Assembly: GCA_009823505.1 (NCBI GenBank)
Contig: VZQC01009509.1
Coordinates: 1,309,994-1,373,993 of the forward strand
Origin: Rhizomys pruinosus
Lineage: Eukaryota > Chordata > Mammalia > Rodentia > Spalacidae
Direction of reading: 5' to 3'
Length of the DNA: 64,000 bases
The notes under the pieces are model-generated. The model did no database searches. It was not told where the DNA came from and saw only the letters and a list, made by a program, of their open reading frames with translations. The translations under genes and the position numbers were made by a program. Below, in pieces: positions 34,729-47,018 of this stretch; within the stretch, counting starts at the first letter, position 1, and every line of letters begins with the position of its first letter.

Positions 34729-35115
34729 GGGGCTGGAGAGATGGCTCAGTGGCTAAGAGCACAGGCTGCTCTTGGAGAGGACTAGGGTTCGATTCCCAGC
34801 ACCCACATGGTGGCTAACACCCATCAGTAACTCCAGTTCCAGGGGATCCAATGCCCTCTTCTGACCTCCACAGGCATTGCACAACAAAAGCGCTTTTTTT
34901 TTTTTTCTTTTCGAGACAGGGTCTCCCTATAGCCCCAGCTGTCCTGGAACTCTGTAGACCAGGCTGGCCTTGAACTCACAAAGATCCGCCTGCCTCTGCC
35001 TCCAAGTGCTAGGATTAAAGGCGTGTGCGACCATGCCTGGCTTAAAGGCGCTCTTATACATGCAGGCAATATACATACACAAACAATAAAAGTAATAAAT
35101 TTCTAAAAAATAAAA
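34729..35115 (+). repeat. B2 SINE with nested minus-strand B1
   Basis: Sense B2 head at 34729 (aggggctggagagatggctcagtgg) to aaaagcgct at 34894. A reverse-complement B1 follows at about 34895-35043, then the B2 tail resumes after a matching aaaggcgct. The short repeated aaa(a/g)gcgct is the B1 target duplication. Confidence 0.9.
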
Positions 35116-35334
35116 AGAAGTAAATGTGTGACTGACATTATTTTTGGCCATTCTTTGAGGGTACTTTATATTCCTTATTTTACTAGTGACTTAGAAAAAC
35201 TTTGAGAAGGATTTTATTGATGTGAAATTAGTGCTTGACCTGCCCAAGCCCACTTTGACTCCTCTCAGATGTGTTCCTTGGTTCCACACAAGGTGCCCCA
35301 TTTAGTGCACGCTCTCCAAGCATGTGTGTAGGGT
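35116..35334. other. Unique non-coding stretch, copy 2
   Basis: Nothing recognised. Confidence 0.45.
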
Positions 35335-35723
35335 TCAGAAGGCCTTGATGTGCTGTCCAGGGGACATGGTGGCAGTATTTTGGGAGGTTGTAGAACTTTT
35401 AGAAGGTGGTTCCTTGCTGGAGGAAGTGAGCCCTGGGGCCTGGTCTTGAGATCTTACAGTTCAGCCTGTTCTAGTCTGCTTCCTGTTGTCACAAGATGCA
35501 AGGAGCCATCAGTGATGCTGTATCCCCTCAGACCATCAGTGATGTGCTGCTTAGCTACCGTTAGCTGTAGGTGCGGAGAGCCGTGGGTGCCATGCCCCAG
35601 CAGGCTTGCAGAACTCCTCCATCTTCCTGAGGCAAAGGCTTGCCCGAGTTGATCAGCAACCCCCAGTTCCTTCTCCTGCCGAGCCTGCAGCCAGCATTCT
35701 ACCCTGATTCCTCTCATGGGGAT
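35335..35723 (+). repeat. LTR/MaLR-like repeat, copy 2
   Basis: Counterpart of 15815-16203. Confidence 0.5.
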
Positions 35724-35724
35724 A

Positions 35725-37032
35725 TTTTAGATCCTTCATATAAGGCAAGTTAGGACCTTTCTTTTTGTCTTTCTGTTTCTACCTTTCACTTAGTAGAGTG
35801 TCTTATTGTGCTCATGTGATTGAACTTTGCAGAATTTCTTCTTTTTAAAGGTGGAGTATTTCTACTTTGTGTTTGTGTACACACACACAAAACATATTTT
35901 CTTTATTCACTCATGGCGGACATTTAGACTGCTTGAACATCTTGGTTATTGTGAACAGTGCTGTGTAATCTTGGGACTGGTCATATCTTCATTTTGGGGT
36001 AAATCCCAAGAAGTTTGGATTTCTGTGTCACGTGGTAGTTCTATCTCTAATTTTTGCAGAAACTCCTGTCTTCTTTTCCCTTGTGGGTCCACCATTTTGC
36101 ATTGTCACCAAGAGCATGCAGTGGTTCTACTTACTCCATATTCTCAACAAGGTTTGGTCTAAATATTTTTAATTTTAAATATTTATTTATTTTTCAATAT
36201 TTTATTTTAAAACTATTTTTACTTTATTTTATGTGCATGAAATAAACCCTTATTTTATATACGTGCATACATGTAAGTGCACCTGTGTCATGCAATGCAG
36301 GCAGAGGTCAGAAGAGGGTGTCGGGTTTCCTGGAAGTGGAGTTACAGATGGTTGTTTGCTGTCACATGGGTGCTGGCAATTGAACCCTGGTCCTCTGCAG
36401 TAACATCCAGGGCTCATAACTGCTGAGCAGCTCCTAAAATACAATTTTTTAAAATTTTATTTATTTTTTTATGTGTATGAATGTACTGTCTACATGTAGG
36501 TCTGTGCACCTGTGTTGTGCAATGGGGCGGAGGTCAGAAGAGGGTGTCGGATTCCCCTGGGTCTGGAGTTCTCCTGGAATTGGAATTACAGATGGTTCTC
36601 AGCTGCCATGTGGGTGCTGGGGATCAAACCCGGGTCCTCTGCAAGAGCGGTCGTCGCTCTTAACCGCTAGGCCATCCCTCCAGCCCCCAATTTTATTTTT
36701 TATAGTAGTCATTCCACCAGGTGTGAGAATTCACCGCACTCGAGATTTGCATTTCCTTGAAGTGACATTAACCCAAAAGCCTGCAGAGCAAAGAAAACAG
36801 CAAAAAGTTGATCCAGGGATTTGGAGAAAATATTTGCAATTCGTGTATATGATAAGCTGTTTCCTAGAAAACATTTAAGGAAGCCATATAAACTGGTAGC
36901 AAACTTACCCAAACCAAAAATAACCTTGATGATAATGTGCTTCAAAAGGGTTAAGAATGTAAACAGACATTTCTTTAAGGAAGACGTACAAATGGGCACA
37001 GGTATAGAAAAAAATCTTTGCTGAGTCTCTGC
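35725..37032 (-). repeat. 5'-inverted L1 with two B2 insertions, copy 2
   Basis: Pieces: L1 minus 35725-36185, B2 36235-36433, duplicated-unit B2 36445-36687, L1 minus 36690-36775, L1 plus (inverted segment) 36776-37032. Same junctions as copy 1. Confidence 0.7.
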
Positions 37033-37967
37033 AGGTATCTCTAAAACCTTAATTCCTGCTGTCCTTTCAGTGCCTAGTCAGAAGAGGGAGGGGATTCCTT
37101 CCTAATGAAGGTACACGTGACTCTCTTTCCCTGAGGGCATGGCAGTCCACATTTAATGTTAGTCACTCCCTTAAAAATATACTGCTTAATTTTGCATTTT
37201 AAATTGGATATCCATTGCACACTCTGTTTAGTTGGCAGTTAAAAGGAAATGGCTCACACATGATTGGAAGGTAGTTGACCGTCCGAATATATTATTGCAA
37301 ACAGAGTGGACGCAGTACATCATTTTCAGTGGGATGCGCTGGAGAGTGGAATTCCCTTACGACTGAAAGGCTGTGGAGGATTCTTTTGAAGACTGCCTCC
37401 TGTATTTCCTGTGTATCTTGTTTCATCTAGGGATGGCTCCACAGAACTCTGCCATCTGTAGCGAGTGGCGACTATCTCTCAGTCATGAAGAATTCATCTG
37501 TTAATTTTCTTTCTTTCTCTGACTTGATGACACCATTGTGATTACTTCTCCCTCTCCAATCAATAACGTCTCATTTTCCATTATTACATCTTAAGTATAT
37601 TGAAATGGCTGCAAGCTGTTACATTTTCATTTTGGTGATGTGATGGTTGGAAAAATCTGTCAGGAAATAGTCACAGGAGTTCAAGTCCTCTAAATCTGGG
37701 CCATCTTCCAGAGGAATCTGGGCTTAGGTGGTAGAGTATCTCTACTTGCCTGTATTCTGCAGCTTTGGCTCATGCAGCCCATACCTTATTTTCCTAGACT
37801 CTGCAGGTCAGGGTTGAAGTTACCTGTCCACGTGGGCCCATTGAGCCCCCATATTTGGGGTCCTGTCTTCACTCTATCCACTGTTTCCTTGCTTTATATT
37901 TGAAAGAATATCAGGGGAGTTTAGGCTACTTACTGTCTAAGTGCTATTGAGAAATCAGCAAAGAGAG
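37033..37967. other. Unique non-coding block, copy 2
   Basis: Counterpart of 17513-18451, with a 3-base insertion near 37438. Confidence 0.45.
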
Positions 37968-38134
37968 GTTTGGCTAGACGGTGCACTGCAGGCCTGTAGT
38001 CCCAGCACTCTGAAGGCTGAGGCAGGAGGATGGAAAGTTTGAGATCAGCCTGGTCTTGCAGAAATGTCTGGAGAAAAGAAAAAAAAAAAAAAAAGAGATC
38101 AGCCTGGTCTACAGAGTAAGACTCTGTCTCTAAA
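37968..38134 (+). repeat. B1 SINE with internal poly(A) insertion, copy 2
   Basis: Counterpart of 18452-18618 with a shorter A-run. Confidence 0.8.
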
Positions 38135-39522
38135 CAACCCCATCGATAGAAATCACTCAGGATTTTCTAAGAATCTTTACCTAAATGTGGGAGTGATAGG
38201 CTAGAGATTTGGGTCTTCTGGTAAATGAAAGCAAACTCCCTCAAGGGAATTTGTCTCAAATCCATCCATTGGTAGTATAACTGCTTTGGTTGACCTCTAA
38301 TGGAAACCAAGTGTTTGGTGAGTAGGGCGGGCTCTTCTTGCCTTCTTTATTAATGCATCCATTTCAAAGTTGGAAAAAGTAAGTTGTTTTGTTAATAGTG
38401 TTTAGCGGCAAATTAACATGTTGACCGTGTGGGGGAAGTTGTTTTTACCGCTTGCAGGGAATGTGGTCCTGGGATTGCTGGGGAAGGCATAAGCATTGTG
38501 CAAGATGGGGCTGGAGTGTGGCTATCTAAGTTCTAGCACTTGTGGTGACCTCACCCCCCATGGGCCACTGTCTGTTTGTATGGTTTGGGCTGGCTTCCTT
38601 TTGGGACCACATTGATTGCCAGCTGGGTTGCATGCTGGCCTCCCCCCCCTTCCCCCAGGCTGGTTGCTATCCTTGGGGCCCACAGTGGAAGAACTGCAGT
38701 CATTTATCACTTTGGACATTTAACCACACTCTTTTTCAGGGAGGTGTGTCTCTGAACTTTGAGTTGAGATGCAAATAAGGGTTTGTTTCCTTTGTAAGGT
38801 GCAATATTATACTGCTTTTCACAGCAAAGAAAAACTCTCAGGTGAGGGTTGTGCATTGACAGACCAGAATGGACTGGTTTCAGTGGTAAGTGTGCAGCTG
38901 GTCTCATAACTTCTCCTTTTTTATGTATTACTACACCAATCATCGGGATCGAAATCCTTCAACGGGGACTGTTATGGTTAAAATCGTGTACTTCTTCCTT
39001 TCATAATATTTAAGTGTGTCAGTTTGTGTTCGTTTTAATGTAAATGCTATCATGTGTACCTGTAATAGTATCTTTGGGTGCATGCATGTATCAAGTGGGT
39101 GGTTACTTACCACAAGCTTTGTGGCTTAAAACAACAGAAAAATGTTTCTTCCTGGTTCTGGAGGGCAGAAATCCAGAATCTCTATCAATGGGCTGACAAC
39201 AAGCTGCAGACAGTATAACCAGACACAATAGGTTCATGTATTAAAGAATACAAAGTCAAACAAGCTTAGCTATGACAGAAAAGAATGGAGGAAGATTTAC
39301 TGCCTGTAGGTAAGGAGAACCTTGGGAGTGGCTTCCCCCAAAGCAATGTTCTTTTCCAACAAAGCAAGCTTTGGGGATTTCTAAGGGCAAAGGGCCTGTA
39401 TGTACACCCACAGCATTTTTTTTAGATCCTATTCCCTGATCAATTCCTCAGTTTGGAAGAACATTTCCCAGATCCTCAATTTAAAGTCATGTTCAAGAAG
39501 AACGACAAGAGAACAAGGGTAC
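38135..39522. other. Unique stretch, indel-rich
   Basis: No gene recognised. Dense small indels against copy 1 begin near 38305; the segment 38920-38985 is almost unrelated in detail to its counterpart. Confidence 0.5.
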
Positions 39523-39760
39523 AGGGGCTCTAGACACAGGGGCCAGTTTGAGTTAAGACTTATAGAAACCTTTGCTTTAAGAACACTTGCTGCCTGCCTC
39601 TGCAGAGGAGCCTGCACCCACATGGCCGCTTGGTCATCTGTAACTCCAGTTATGGGAGGATCCAAGTACCTTTTCTGGCCTTTGAGGCTCCTGTGCACAC
39701 AATGGGCACTATGAACTCACACATGGTCACACTCATATTTTTCATCTAAAATAATAAATA
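39523..39760 (+). repeat. B2/B3 SINE, copy 2
   Basis: Counterpart of 19895-20100, longer by about 30 bases of irregular insertions near 39548-39585. Confidence 0.75.
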
Positions 39761-40035
39761 AAAAAGAAGAGCCAGTGGGTGTTATTTTAGCTCAAGGTCA
39801 CGGGGGATATGTCCAAAAGGCTAAAATGGTGGACAGACGGGGGGACTTTTGGGTGAGCTCAACTTTTGTTTTAAAAGTTTTGCCTGAAAAATGGAAAGTC
39901 CACTTTGAAGGTGCTTGCATATAGGAGTTTGCCCCTAAAGGTGTGTGTGTCACCTTATGATTGCAGGTGATAGATTGGCGAGATGGCAGTTCTCTTCTTG
40001 TTAGTGTATCACAACATTGTTCTATTCACAAACCC

Positions 40036-40120
40036 TAGTACCTGCAGGACATCTCAGTATAGCTCTAGTGTTGGAACAATCGTCCTCAGGATGTGATATG
40101 CCCTGGGATTGAATTCCCAG
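40036..40120 (+). repeat. ID-type SINE, copy 2
   Basis: Counterpart of 20357-20440, with small indels. Confidence 0.6.
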
Positions 40121-40204
40121 ACAAGTGGAAACCCACAAAACAGTAACTCTGGTACTGTATTCGGATCTACTGTTCACCCACCAGAAATGCTTATCTTTTT
40201 TTTT

Positions 40205-40357
40205 TTTTTTTTTTGGTCTTTTTAGACCGGGTCTCCCTGGAGCCCCAGCTGTCCTGGAACTCACTCTGTAGACCAGGCTGGCCTTGAACTCACAGAGATC
40301 TGCCTGCCTCTGCCTCCCAAGTGCTAGGATTAAAGGAGTGCACCACCACGCCTGGCT
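40205..40357 (-). repeat. B1 SINE
   Basis: Clean reverse-complement B1 with a long T-run, at the A/B junction. Confidence 0.93.
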
Positions 40358-40910
40358 AGATCCTTTTTCTAAATTAAGGTAGCACTCCAGCTTCCTGGGG
40401 TTGGACCTGGTACATCCTGGACTAAGATTCAACCTCTTTGAGTACCTACCACACGACTTGCTTTTGGAAACTTGTACAGTGTATCTTAGAGATTGTCCTT
40501 CCCATACTGGTTAACACAGACCTTTCTGATTAGTCTGTCCCAGGGTGGGTCCTTCCTATGCTGTTTTTAGTTCCTAAATCTATGAGCAGTGGTTTTGCTG
40601 GCAGGCAGCAGTGACCGGTGAAAGGGGAAGGGATACACACTGGTTGGCAGCCTTTGTTCCATCTCCAAGTAGGGACTGAATCTTTCCATAATGTTTTCCT
40701 GGCCCAGTTCAATGGCTTTCTTGCTGTGTAAACAAAACCTCACTTTCTTCATGCCTCCAGCTCAGCTCTGCTGCTGTTGGAACAGTTTAAAGTCCTCACC
40801 AGCTGTTTGGCTTTCCTCTCATCTTCGAGGGCTTTTTTTAGGCACACCTTTCCAAAATGGCCACAGTGATCAAAGTATGACTTTTCCTACCACAATGAAC
40901 TGTCCATTCA

Positions 40911-41437
<527 letters not shown>

Positions 41438-41698
41438 TTACTTGGTCATGGTCGGCAAAGCAACTGATGCAGGTGTGTGTGTGATGGTCACTGTGGCAGG
41501 AAGCAGGGAAGTCGGGTGGGTTATAGACCTCAAGCTCCATCCTCCAGTTAGACCCCACCTCCCCAAGTCTCCACAGCCTTCCAAAAAAGCACCCCTGCCT
41601 GGGACCAAGTGCTTAAGGGCATAAGCCTGTGAGGACTATTTCACATGCTAACTATGCGTCATCTCCTGGGTTCATGTGGCTTTTAGGTGAGTTAGCGT

Positions 41699-41890
41699 CT
41701 ACAAGGCATCATCAAACAGGCCAGATGCATAGATGGGCTTTATTTTGTTGTTACTGCTCATTTTTCTATCCATTTCCAAGAAAAACTTCTCAAATAGTTG
41801 GCGGACATTATGGACGATGGCCTTCCACGTGTCCTCACCCTCCGTGATGGACTGTCCAAGCAGTCTGGCTCTGAGTTCCACCCTCCTCTT
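41699..41890 (-). other. Unidentified 60-codon open frame, second copy
   Basis: Counterpart of 25841-26032, starting near 41881 and ending at 41699. Both copies stay open and protein-like, and the product is not recognised. Immediately upstream on this strand is a B2 flanked by aaagaggacggcagg and a near match (aaagaggagggtgg), so the reading context was interrupted by that insertion. Confidence 0.35.
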
Positions 41891-41892
41891 TG

Positions 41893-42152
41893 TTTTTTTT
41901 TTTAAATGTTTTTCTAAATTTTATTTATTTTTGTATGTGTATGAGTGTACTGTTTGCACGTAGGTTTGTGCACCTGTGTCGTGCAATGCCGCGGAGGTCA
42001 GAAGAGGGTCTCGGATTCCCCTGGAACTGGAGTTCTCCTGGAATTGGAGTTACAGACGGTTCTCAGCTGCCATGTGGGTGCTGGGGATCGAACCCGGGTC
42101 CTCTGCAAGAGTGGTCGGCGCTCTTAACCGCTAGGTCATCTCTCCAGCCCCC
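41893..42152 (-). repeat. B2 SINE, duplicated-unit subfamily
   Basis: Near-consensus reverse-complement B2 with tandem unit (cctggaactggagttct / cctggaattggagttac) and head ccgctaggtcatctctccagcccc. Confidence 0.92.
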
Positions 42153-42159
42153 CTGCCGT

Positions 42160-42700
42160 CCTCTTTGAACCGTGTGATCTACTCACCTGAGCTTCTTTGC
42201 TCATTGAAACCTCTCTTCTTGGGATTAACCCCCCCGGACCATTTTGCCAGTTGCTGAGTTTGCGCAAGCAGGTCTCTCCTGTTCTGCTCCCTCTGGGCGC
42301 TGTCGTCTCTTCCCCAGCCTCCCCTTACCTTCGTACTTTTTCTTAATTTTTATTGTGAAAACAACTTCCACAACAAGAAAGTCATATCCCATTGTATTCT
42401 TAGGCAGCGGATACCTAGCCAGATGGTAGAATTAGGGAAGCTGAAATTTTACATCAGCAAGAGTAGCAGGCTCAATGGACCTAAATGGTCGACAGATTCC
42501 AAAGTCTGACAAAAGTTGACAACTGGGTGGCCTGGCATAATTCAGTAGTGTAGAAGGTAATGGTTACAAGGAAAGAAACCACCAGTGCATCCAGCGAGAA
42601 AGCGTGTGACACGTACTCTTCAGTGATGTCAAAGACATTGCCTCTTTATTCTATGGAAAAGCTATATTGTAAATTCCAGAAAGTTAAGTGTGCATAAGTG
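42160..42700. other. Unrecognised sequence (clean counterpart of about 24890-25500)
   Basis: On the minus strand a frame beginning at about 42391 reads MGYDFLVVEVVFTIK then a Lys/Arg/Glu-rich run and stops before 42230. The noisy arm keeps a similar start (25183-25407). No domain recognised; possibly part of the same unidentified source as 41699-41890. Confidence 0.3.
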
Positions 42701-42707
42701 TCCATTC

Positions 42708-42855
42708 ATTTTTTTTTTTTTTCATGACAGGGTCTCCCTGTAACTCTGATTGTCCTGGAACTCACTCTGTAGACCAGGCTGGCCTTGAACTCACAGAGAT
42801 CCGCCTGCCCCTGCCTCCCAAGTGCTAGGATTAAAGACGCGGCCACCATGCCTGG
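42708..42855 (-). repeat. B1 SINE
   Basis: Reverse-complement B1, T-run 42709-42722, ending ggccaccatgcctgga. Confidence 0.88.
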
Positions 42856-42984
42856 ACCATTCATGTTTAAAGTATTTCTACTCACTGCTAAATTAATTAG
42901 TTTTGTTGTGACCGTTGAGACATTTTATATAATACTATACTTAAACATGTTCTTGCAAACTAATAGACAGAATTTTATTGTTTC

Positions 42985-43195
42985 TATTTTTTAAATTTTA
43001 TATTTTTTATGCGTGTAGAATGTACTCTGCATGTAGCTTTTGTCTGTTACCAGTGTCGGTCAGAGAGTGTGTGGATTCCCTGGAACTGAGGTTAAATGAC
43101 AGGTTCTTTAGCCGCTATTGGGTCTGGAGATCGAAACCTGGGTCCTCTGAAGAGGAGCGTCGAGTCTTCCTAACCCTAGGCCATTCTCTCAGCCG
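42985..43195 (-). repeat. B2 SINE, indel-rich
   Basis: Reverse-complement B2 with many dropped bases (cagtgtcggtcagagagtgtgtgg, cctaggccattctctcagcc). Confidence 0.75.
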
Positions 43196-43339
43196 CTGCT
43201 TTTTTGTTTTTAACGTACCATCTTCTTCTGTTAATTCCCTGTACACATGATGCTCAGCAGTATGGGCGAAAACCTTCAGAGTATGAGAGTTGCAAAGGTC
43301 TGGTTTCATAAAGCTTTTTTTCCTCAATGTTTTTTCACA

Positions 43340-43588
43340 TAATATATATTCTTATATATATACTATATATTAATTTATGTTGTATGAGTGTCCTGCCCTG
43401 CATGTATGTAAGTGCACCTTTGTCCTTGCAATGCCCAAGGAGATGAGAACAGGGACGTTCATCTTCCCCTGGAACTGTGCTATTATATAGATGGTTGCTA
43501 GCTGCCATGTGGGTGGTTGGAACTTGAACCTGGGTTCTCTGCAAGAACAGCCACTGCTCTTAACCACTGAGCCATGTCTCTAGCTCCT
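43340..43588 (-). repeat. B2 SINE, indel-rich
   Basis: Reverse-complement B2 preceded by (AT)-rich sequence; ends ccactgagccatgtctctagctcc. Confidence 0.8.
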
Positions 43589-44386
43589 GGCTCTAGTCTG
43601 AAGAAAATGCTTTGTGGGTCTTTTTATCAGTTGATTCCTCTTTTGGGTGGATTGCAGACAGACTTCCTGGAGAAAAGCAAGACGTCTAGCTGTTTTGAGA
43701 ACTGTTTAGAGTATCTCAGGGTTGTGTTTTCAGCCCATCATCTTCTGGTTCACACCTTGTTACAGTCACAGTGTGGCACGATACACTGTTCACTTACTAT
43801 TTCTTCTACTCAACCTGCTTCAGCCTGTAGCTCAGTTATAGCCGTTGTTCCTGTATTGGTGAGTTCCCCCATCTATCAGAAGAAAATCCATCACACTTTT
43901 GACTACTTTTTCCTCTCCAAGAAAATGATCTTTAAGAGAGTGACATGTAATATAGACTTTACCCTTCTTAAGGCATCAGAGGAATGGTATCTGAAATAAA
44001 ATCGATACATGATGCAGTAGTTTATTTACATTTAAAATATTGAATTGTGGCAAAGTATTTTATCAAAGACTTTGGGCCTAAATACATGTCCCCTGACTTA
44101 CAAAAGTAGGACAGGATGCAGTGGAGACATGGGAGAATCTGTTGTGTGTTGTGTAGAACACTGATTATACCCAGCTAATCCATATACCAATCTCAACTAC
44201 AGTACCAGGATGAGGTAGACCTAGAGAGCTTAAGAAGTGTAGACAGAGCTAGCGATTTGGGCGTTGTGTGTCTAATTATATATCTCTATATCTATATTAT
44301 TAATATATATATATTATTAAATAATAATAAAAAAAAAACTTTTTTATTTTATATATATTTTTGTACAAGATTATGTTACAAATCAA
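43589..44386. other. Unrecognised stretch
   Basis: Contains an open 141-codon plus-strand frame ending 43999. The inverted arm preserves part of it (23363-23642). No domain recognised and the 5' half crosses SINE-like sequence, so it is not called a gene. Confidence 0.35.
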
Positions 44387-44518
44387 ATCTAGACCCGTGT
44401 CCCCTTCCCTACCCTTCACCCCACCAGAGCTCATACATTCTGCCAAACATATTTTTCATCTTTTTCTCAGTCTTTCTCAAAATTCTCGATGTAGAAGTTG
44501 ACTGTTTCTAGCAGAAGT
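44387..44518 (+). repeat. Third, partial copy of the block A left edge
   Basis: Shares caaatctagacccgtgt..ccagagctcat.cattctgccaaaca..gaagttgactgttt with 7987-8117 and 27551-27685. Probably a dispersed repeat rather than part of the block duplication. Confidence 0.7.
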
Positions 44519-44556
44519 TACACATATATACTTTTAACAGCTTATATATTCATAGG

Positions 44557-44561
<5 letters not shown>

Positions 44562-44582
<21 letters not shown>
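44562..44582. repeat. (CA)n microsatellite
   Basis: Short CA run. Confidence 0.9.
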
Positions 44583-44588
<6 letters not shown>

Positions 44589-44985
44589 TTAAAGTCCATC
44601 CCACAAATCTCAATTTAGAGTACAATGATGGTTCCTAGGCAGTTGGGAGACAAAAATCAGTCTTAATCTTCCCTGTTTCTCCTGGATAGAAGGAGACAGG
44701 CAGAATCCCCACGCAGCTGCGGAGTGAGCAGGCTTTGATCAAGTCTCCACCTTCTCTACACTGCCCTCCCATCTCCATCCTTATGCAAAGTGAAGCTGGG
44801 TAGTGCTGTTATTTTGTATTCTGTTTTATAGGATCAGGAATAATTGATGTCATGTCTTTCTAGAGGTTTCCTTTTTATTTTAAATTATTGGTAGCAGTTG
44901 ATAACTGTGAAAATTACTGGGCTTTGAAACTTGAAATAATTGACTAATAAAACCAAATGGCAGTGAGCCTTTTTGTGGGTGCTTT

Positions 44986-44986
<1 letters not shown>

Positions 44987-45017
<31 letters not shown>

Positions 45018-45046
45018 ACACGTATGCGCGCGCGCACACACACACT
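44987..45046. repeat. (CA)n/(CG)n alternating purine-pyrimidine tract
   Basis: CA repeats enclosing a cgtatgcgcgcgcgca core, sequence prone to left-handed (Z) DNA. Confidence 0.9.
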
Positions 45047-45392
45047 CTTCCCACGCTTGGCTTTATGCAGGTGCTAGGGATCTAAGCTCAGGGCTATAAG
45101 CTGGCCCGGCAGTCACCAGGACAAGTCAGCCACTTTCCAGTCCTCATTTACTGAGAATATTAACGTCTATAGAGAAAGCAATCAACGTCATTAATATTTT
45201 AACATTTTACCCTGGAGTCATATATTAATTTTAATTTACTCCATAACATTTAAGTGCATTGTTATTTCTAATTTTATTTGTATTTTCTATATTTAAAATC
45301 TCTCCCCCCATATATCATAGTTCTTGGGTTCATTTATCAATTCTAGTATTTTTGGTTTTCTATTTATGTTTCAGTGTGGGGGTTTTTTGTGT

Positions 45393-45608
45393 GCCAAGGG
45401 TTGAACCAGGGCCTTGCACGCTCTAGGGTAGACTGTACCACTGAGTTATACTCCAAGTCCTCTCCTATTTTTATTTTGAGACGGGCTCACTAAGTTTCTC
45501 CAGCTGGCCTTGAGCTCACTGTGTCCCTAGGCAGACTTTGAACCCTCCATCCTCCTGCCTCCGTCTCCAGAGCAGTTGGCATAAGTCCTGTGTCACCAGG
45601 CTTGGCTT
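45393..45608 (-). repeat. ID-like plus B1-like SINE
   Basis: Reverse complement: tRNA-like part (ggttgaaccagggccttgca..ccactgagttatactcc) followed by a B1-like part (tttgagacgggctcactaagtttctccagctggccttgag..tcaccaggcttggct). Confidence 0.7.
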
Positions 45609-45650
45609 CAGCGGGCTTTAAAAAACTTCCTTAAAATTGTATTTATTTAT

Positions 45651-45865
45651 GGGGCTGGAGAGATGGCCTAGCGGTTAAGAGCGCCAACTGCTCTTGCAGA
45701 GGACCTGGGCTCGATCCCCAGCACCCACATGGCGGCTGAGAACTGTAATTAACTCCAGTTCCAGGGGAATCCGACACCCTCTTCTGACCTCCTCAGCATT
45801 GCACACGGGTGCACAAACCTACATGCAGACAGTACATTCATACACATAAAAAATTTAAAGTTTTT
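45651..45865 (+). repeat. B2 SINE
   Basis: Clean sense B2 with intact head (ggggctggagagatggcctagcgg) and single, non-duplicated aactccagttccagggg unit. Lies at the outer end of block B. Confidence 0.93.
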
Positions 45866-45894
45866 AAAAAAAAATTGTATTTATTTATTTATTT

Positions 45895-46060
45895 TGTGTG
45901 TATGCGTGTGTGTGCATGTGTGTGCGTCTGTGTACATGTGTATGTGGACATCGAAGAATAACTTGTAATAGTTTGCTCCTTTCACAGTGGGTCCCACGGA
46001 TCAGACTCAGTCCTTGGGTTTGGTAAAGTGCCTTTACCCACTGAGCCACCTCAGGGGTCC
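45895..46060 (-). repeat. B4-type SINE
   Basis: TG-rich segment, then gtgggtcccacggatcagactcag..gtgcctttacccactgagccacctc. Confidence 0.65.
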
Positions 46061-46129
46061 CCTGCAGTGTGGTTTTAATCTTCTGTGTCCCTCTGGCTTC
46101 TTAATGAGTTCCAGCAGCCCCTATTCTGA

Positions 46130-46470
46130 GATAATGTGGTTTGAATGTGTCCCCCTAAAAACTCTCATGCTGTGAATTTGGCCTCCAGGGCAGCAGTGTC
46201 GAGAGGAGGACCTTCTGATGGTGATTGGTTCCTGAGCGCTCAGGCTTCACCAGCGGATTAGGCCCAGAGGGTCAAAGGATTACTGTTGGGGGTGACTTTC
46301 TTTTACGGAGGGCTCTCTGTTGGACACTCACTCCATCTGTCAGTGGTGTCTGCTGCCCAGTGTCATGCTCGTGGACTTCCCACCTTCCGGAACTATGCAC
46401 CAGGAAGTCATGGATGTCCATTCATGATCTGTCTCGTATATTTCATTATAGCCCCAGAAAAGGAAATAAG
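46130..46470 (+). repeat. MaLR-LTR-like ancient repeat
   Basis: aatgtgtccccctaaaaactc..gcggattaggccc..gactttc and gtgctc-rich 3' half resemble old mammalian LTR (MST/MLT-type) repeats; about 300 bp. Overlapping short frames are not genes. Confidence 0.45.
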
Positions 46471-47007
46471 ACAAGTGGGACCATATCCCTGGGTCAACCT
46501 GAAATCCACTGGCTTGTGGCCCTGTGGTGGGGGCTTTGAGTCACTGGGGCTTTTTAATCTCATTCATTCATTCTCTGTTTAGGATTGGCTTTTATGTGTG
46601 TAAGCTCTTTGCTGCCCATCTGCCTCAGCTGCCTTCAGCTCCTAGCACTTACTGCTCAGTCTCAGGGTTTACAGCTGTCATCACTGCCTTTGGACCATCT
46701 AGTCTGAGCTTAAGTGTTGAACTCTTGTCATTTCTCAGAGACTTCTAAATTTAAGGGTGTGTTATTTAATATAGCACCATTAACGATAGGGAATAGTGGT
46801 AGATGATTTACAGAACAGAGATTAAAATAGAGTCAGTTGTGAGATAGGATTCTTGGTGCTATCTAGATTTTTATCTGCAAGTTTCATTTGAGGGCTGTCA
46901 TGCTCCCAGGATGTGCCGGCCTCTTATGGATGCAGAAGTCACATTTCCTGTTGCTGTGAGCACCTCAAAGTCCATTTAGTTCTTAAGAGTTGAGGCCAAA
47001 GTCACTA
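46471..47007. other. Unique non-coding stretch
   Basis: Nothing recognised. Confidence 0.5.
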
Positions 47008-47018
47008 AGAAAAACAGA

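Larger units (their letters stand above)
27546..40200 (+). repeat. Duplicated block A, copy 2
   Basis: Second, gap-free copy of 7981-20532. It supplies the sequence missing from the N run of copy 1 (34294-34905). 38300-40200 is indel-rich against copy 1, as are the last bases of that copy. Confidence 0.95.

Noticed and set aside
36471..36878. 135-codon plus-strand frame (also 16951-17358)
   Set aside because: Fuses B2 antisense with the inverted L1 piece; a repeat-derived chance frame.
43574..43999. 141-codon plus-strand frame, partly preserved in the inverted arm
   Set aside because: Conservation between arms is expected from duplication alone; there is no domain, and the frame breaks in the other arm.
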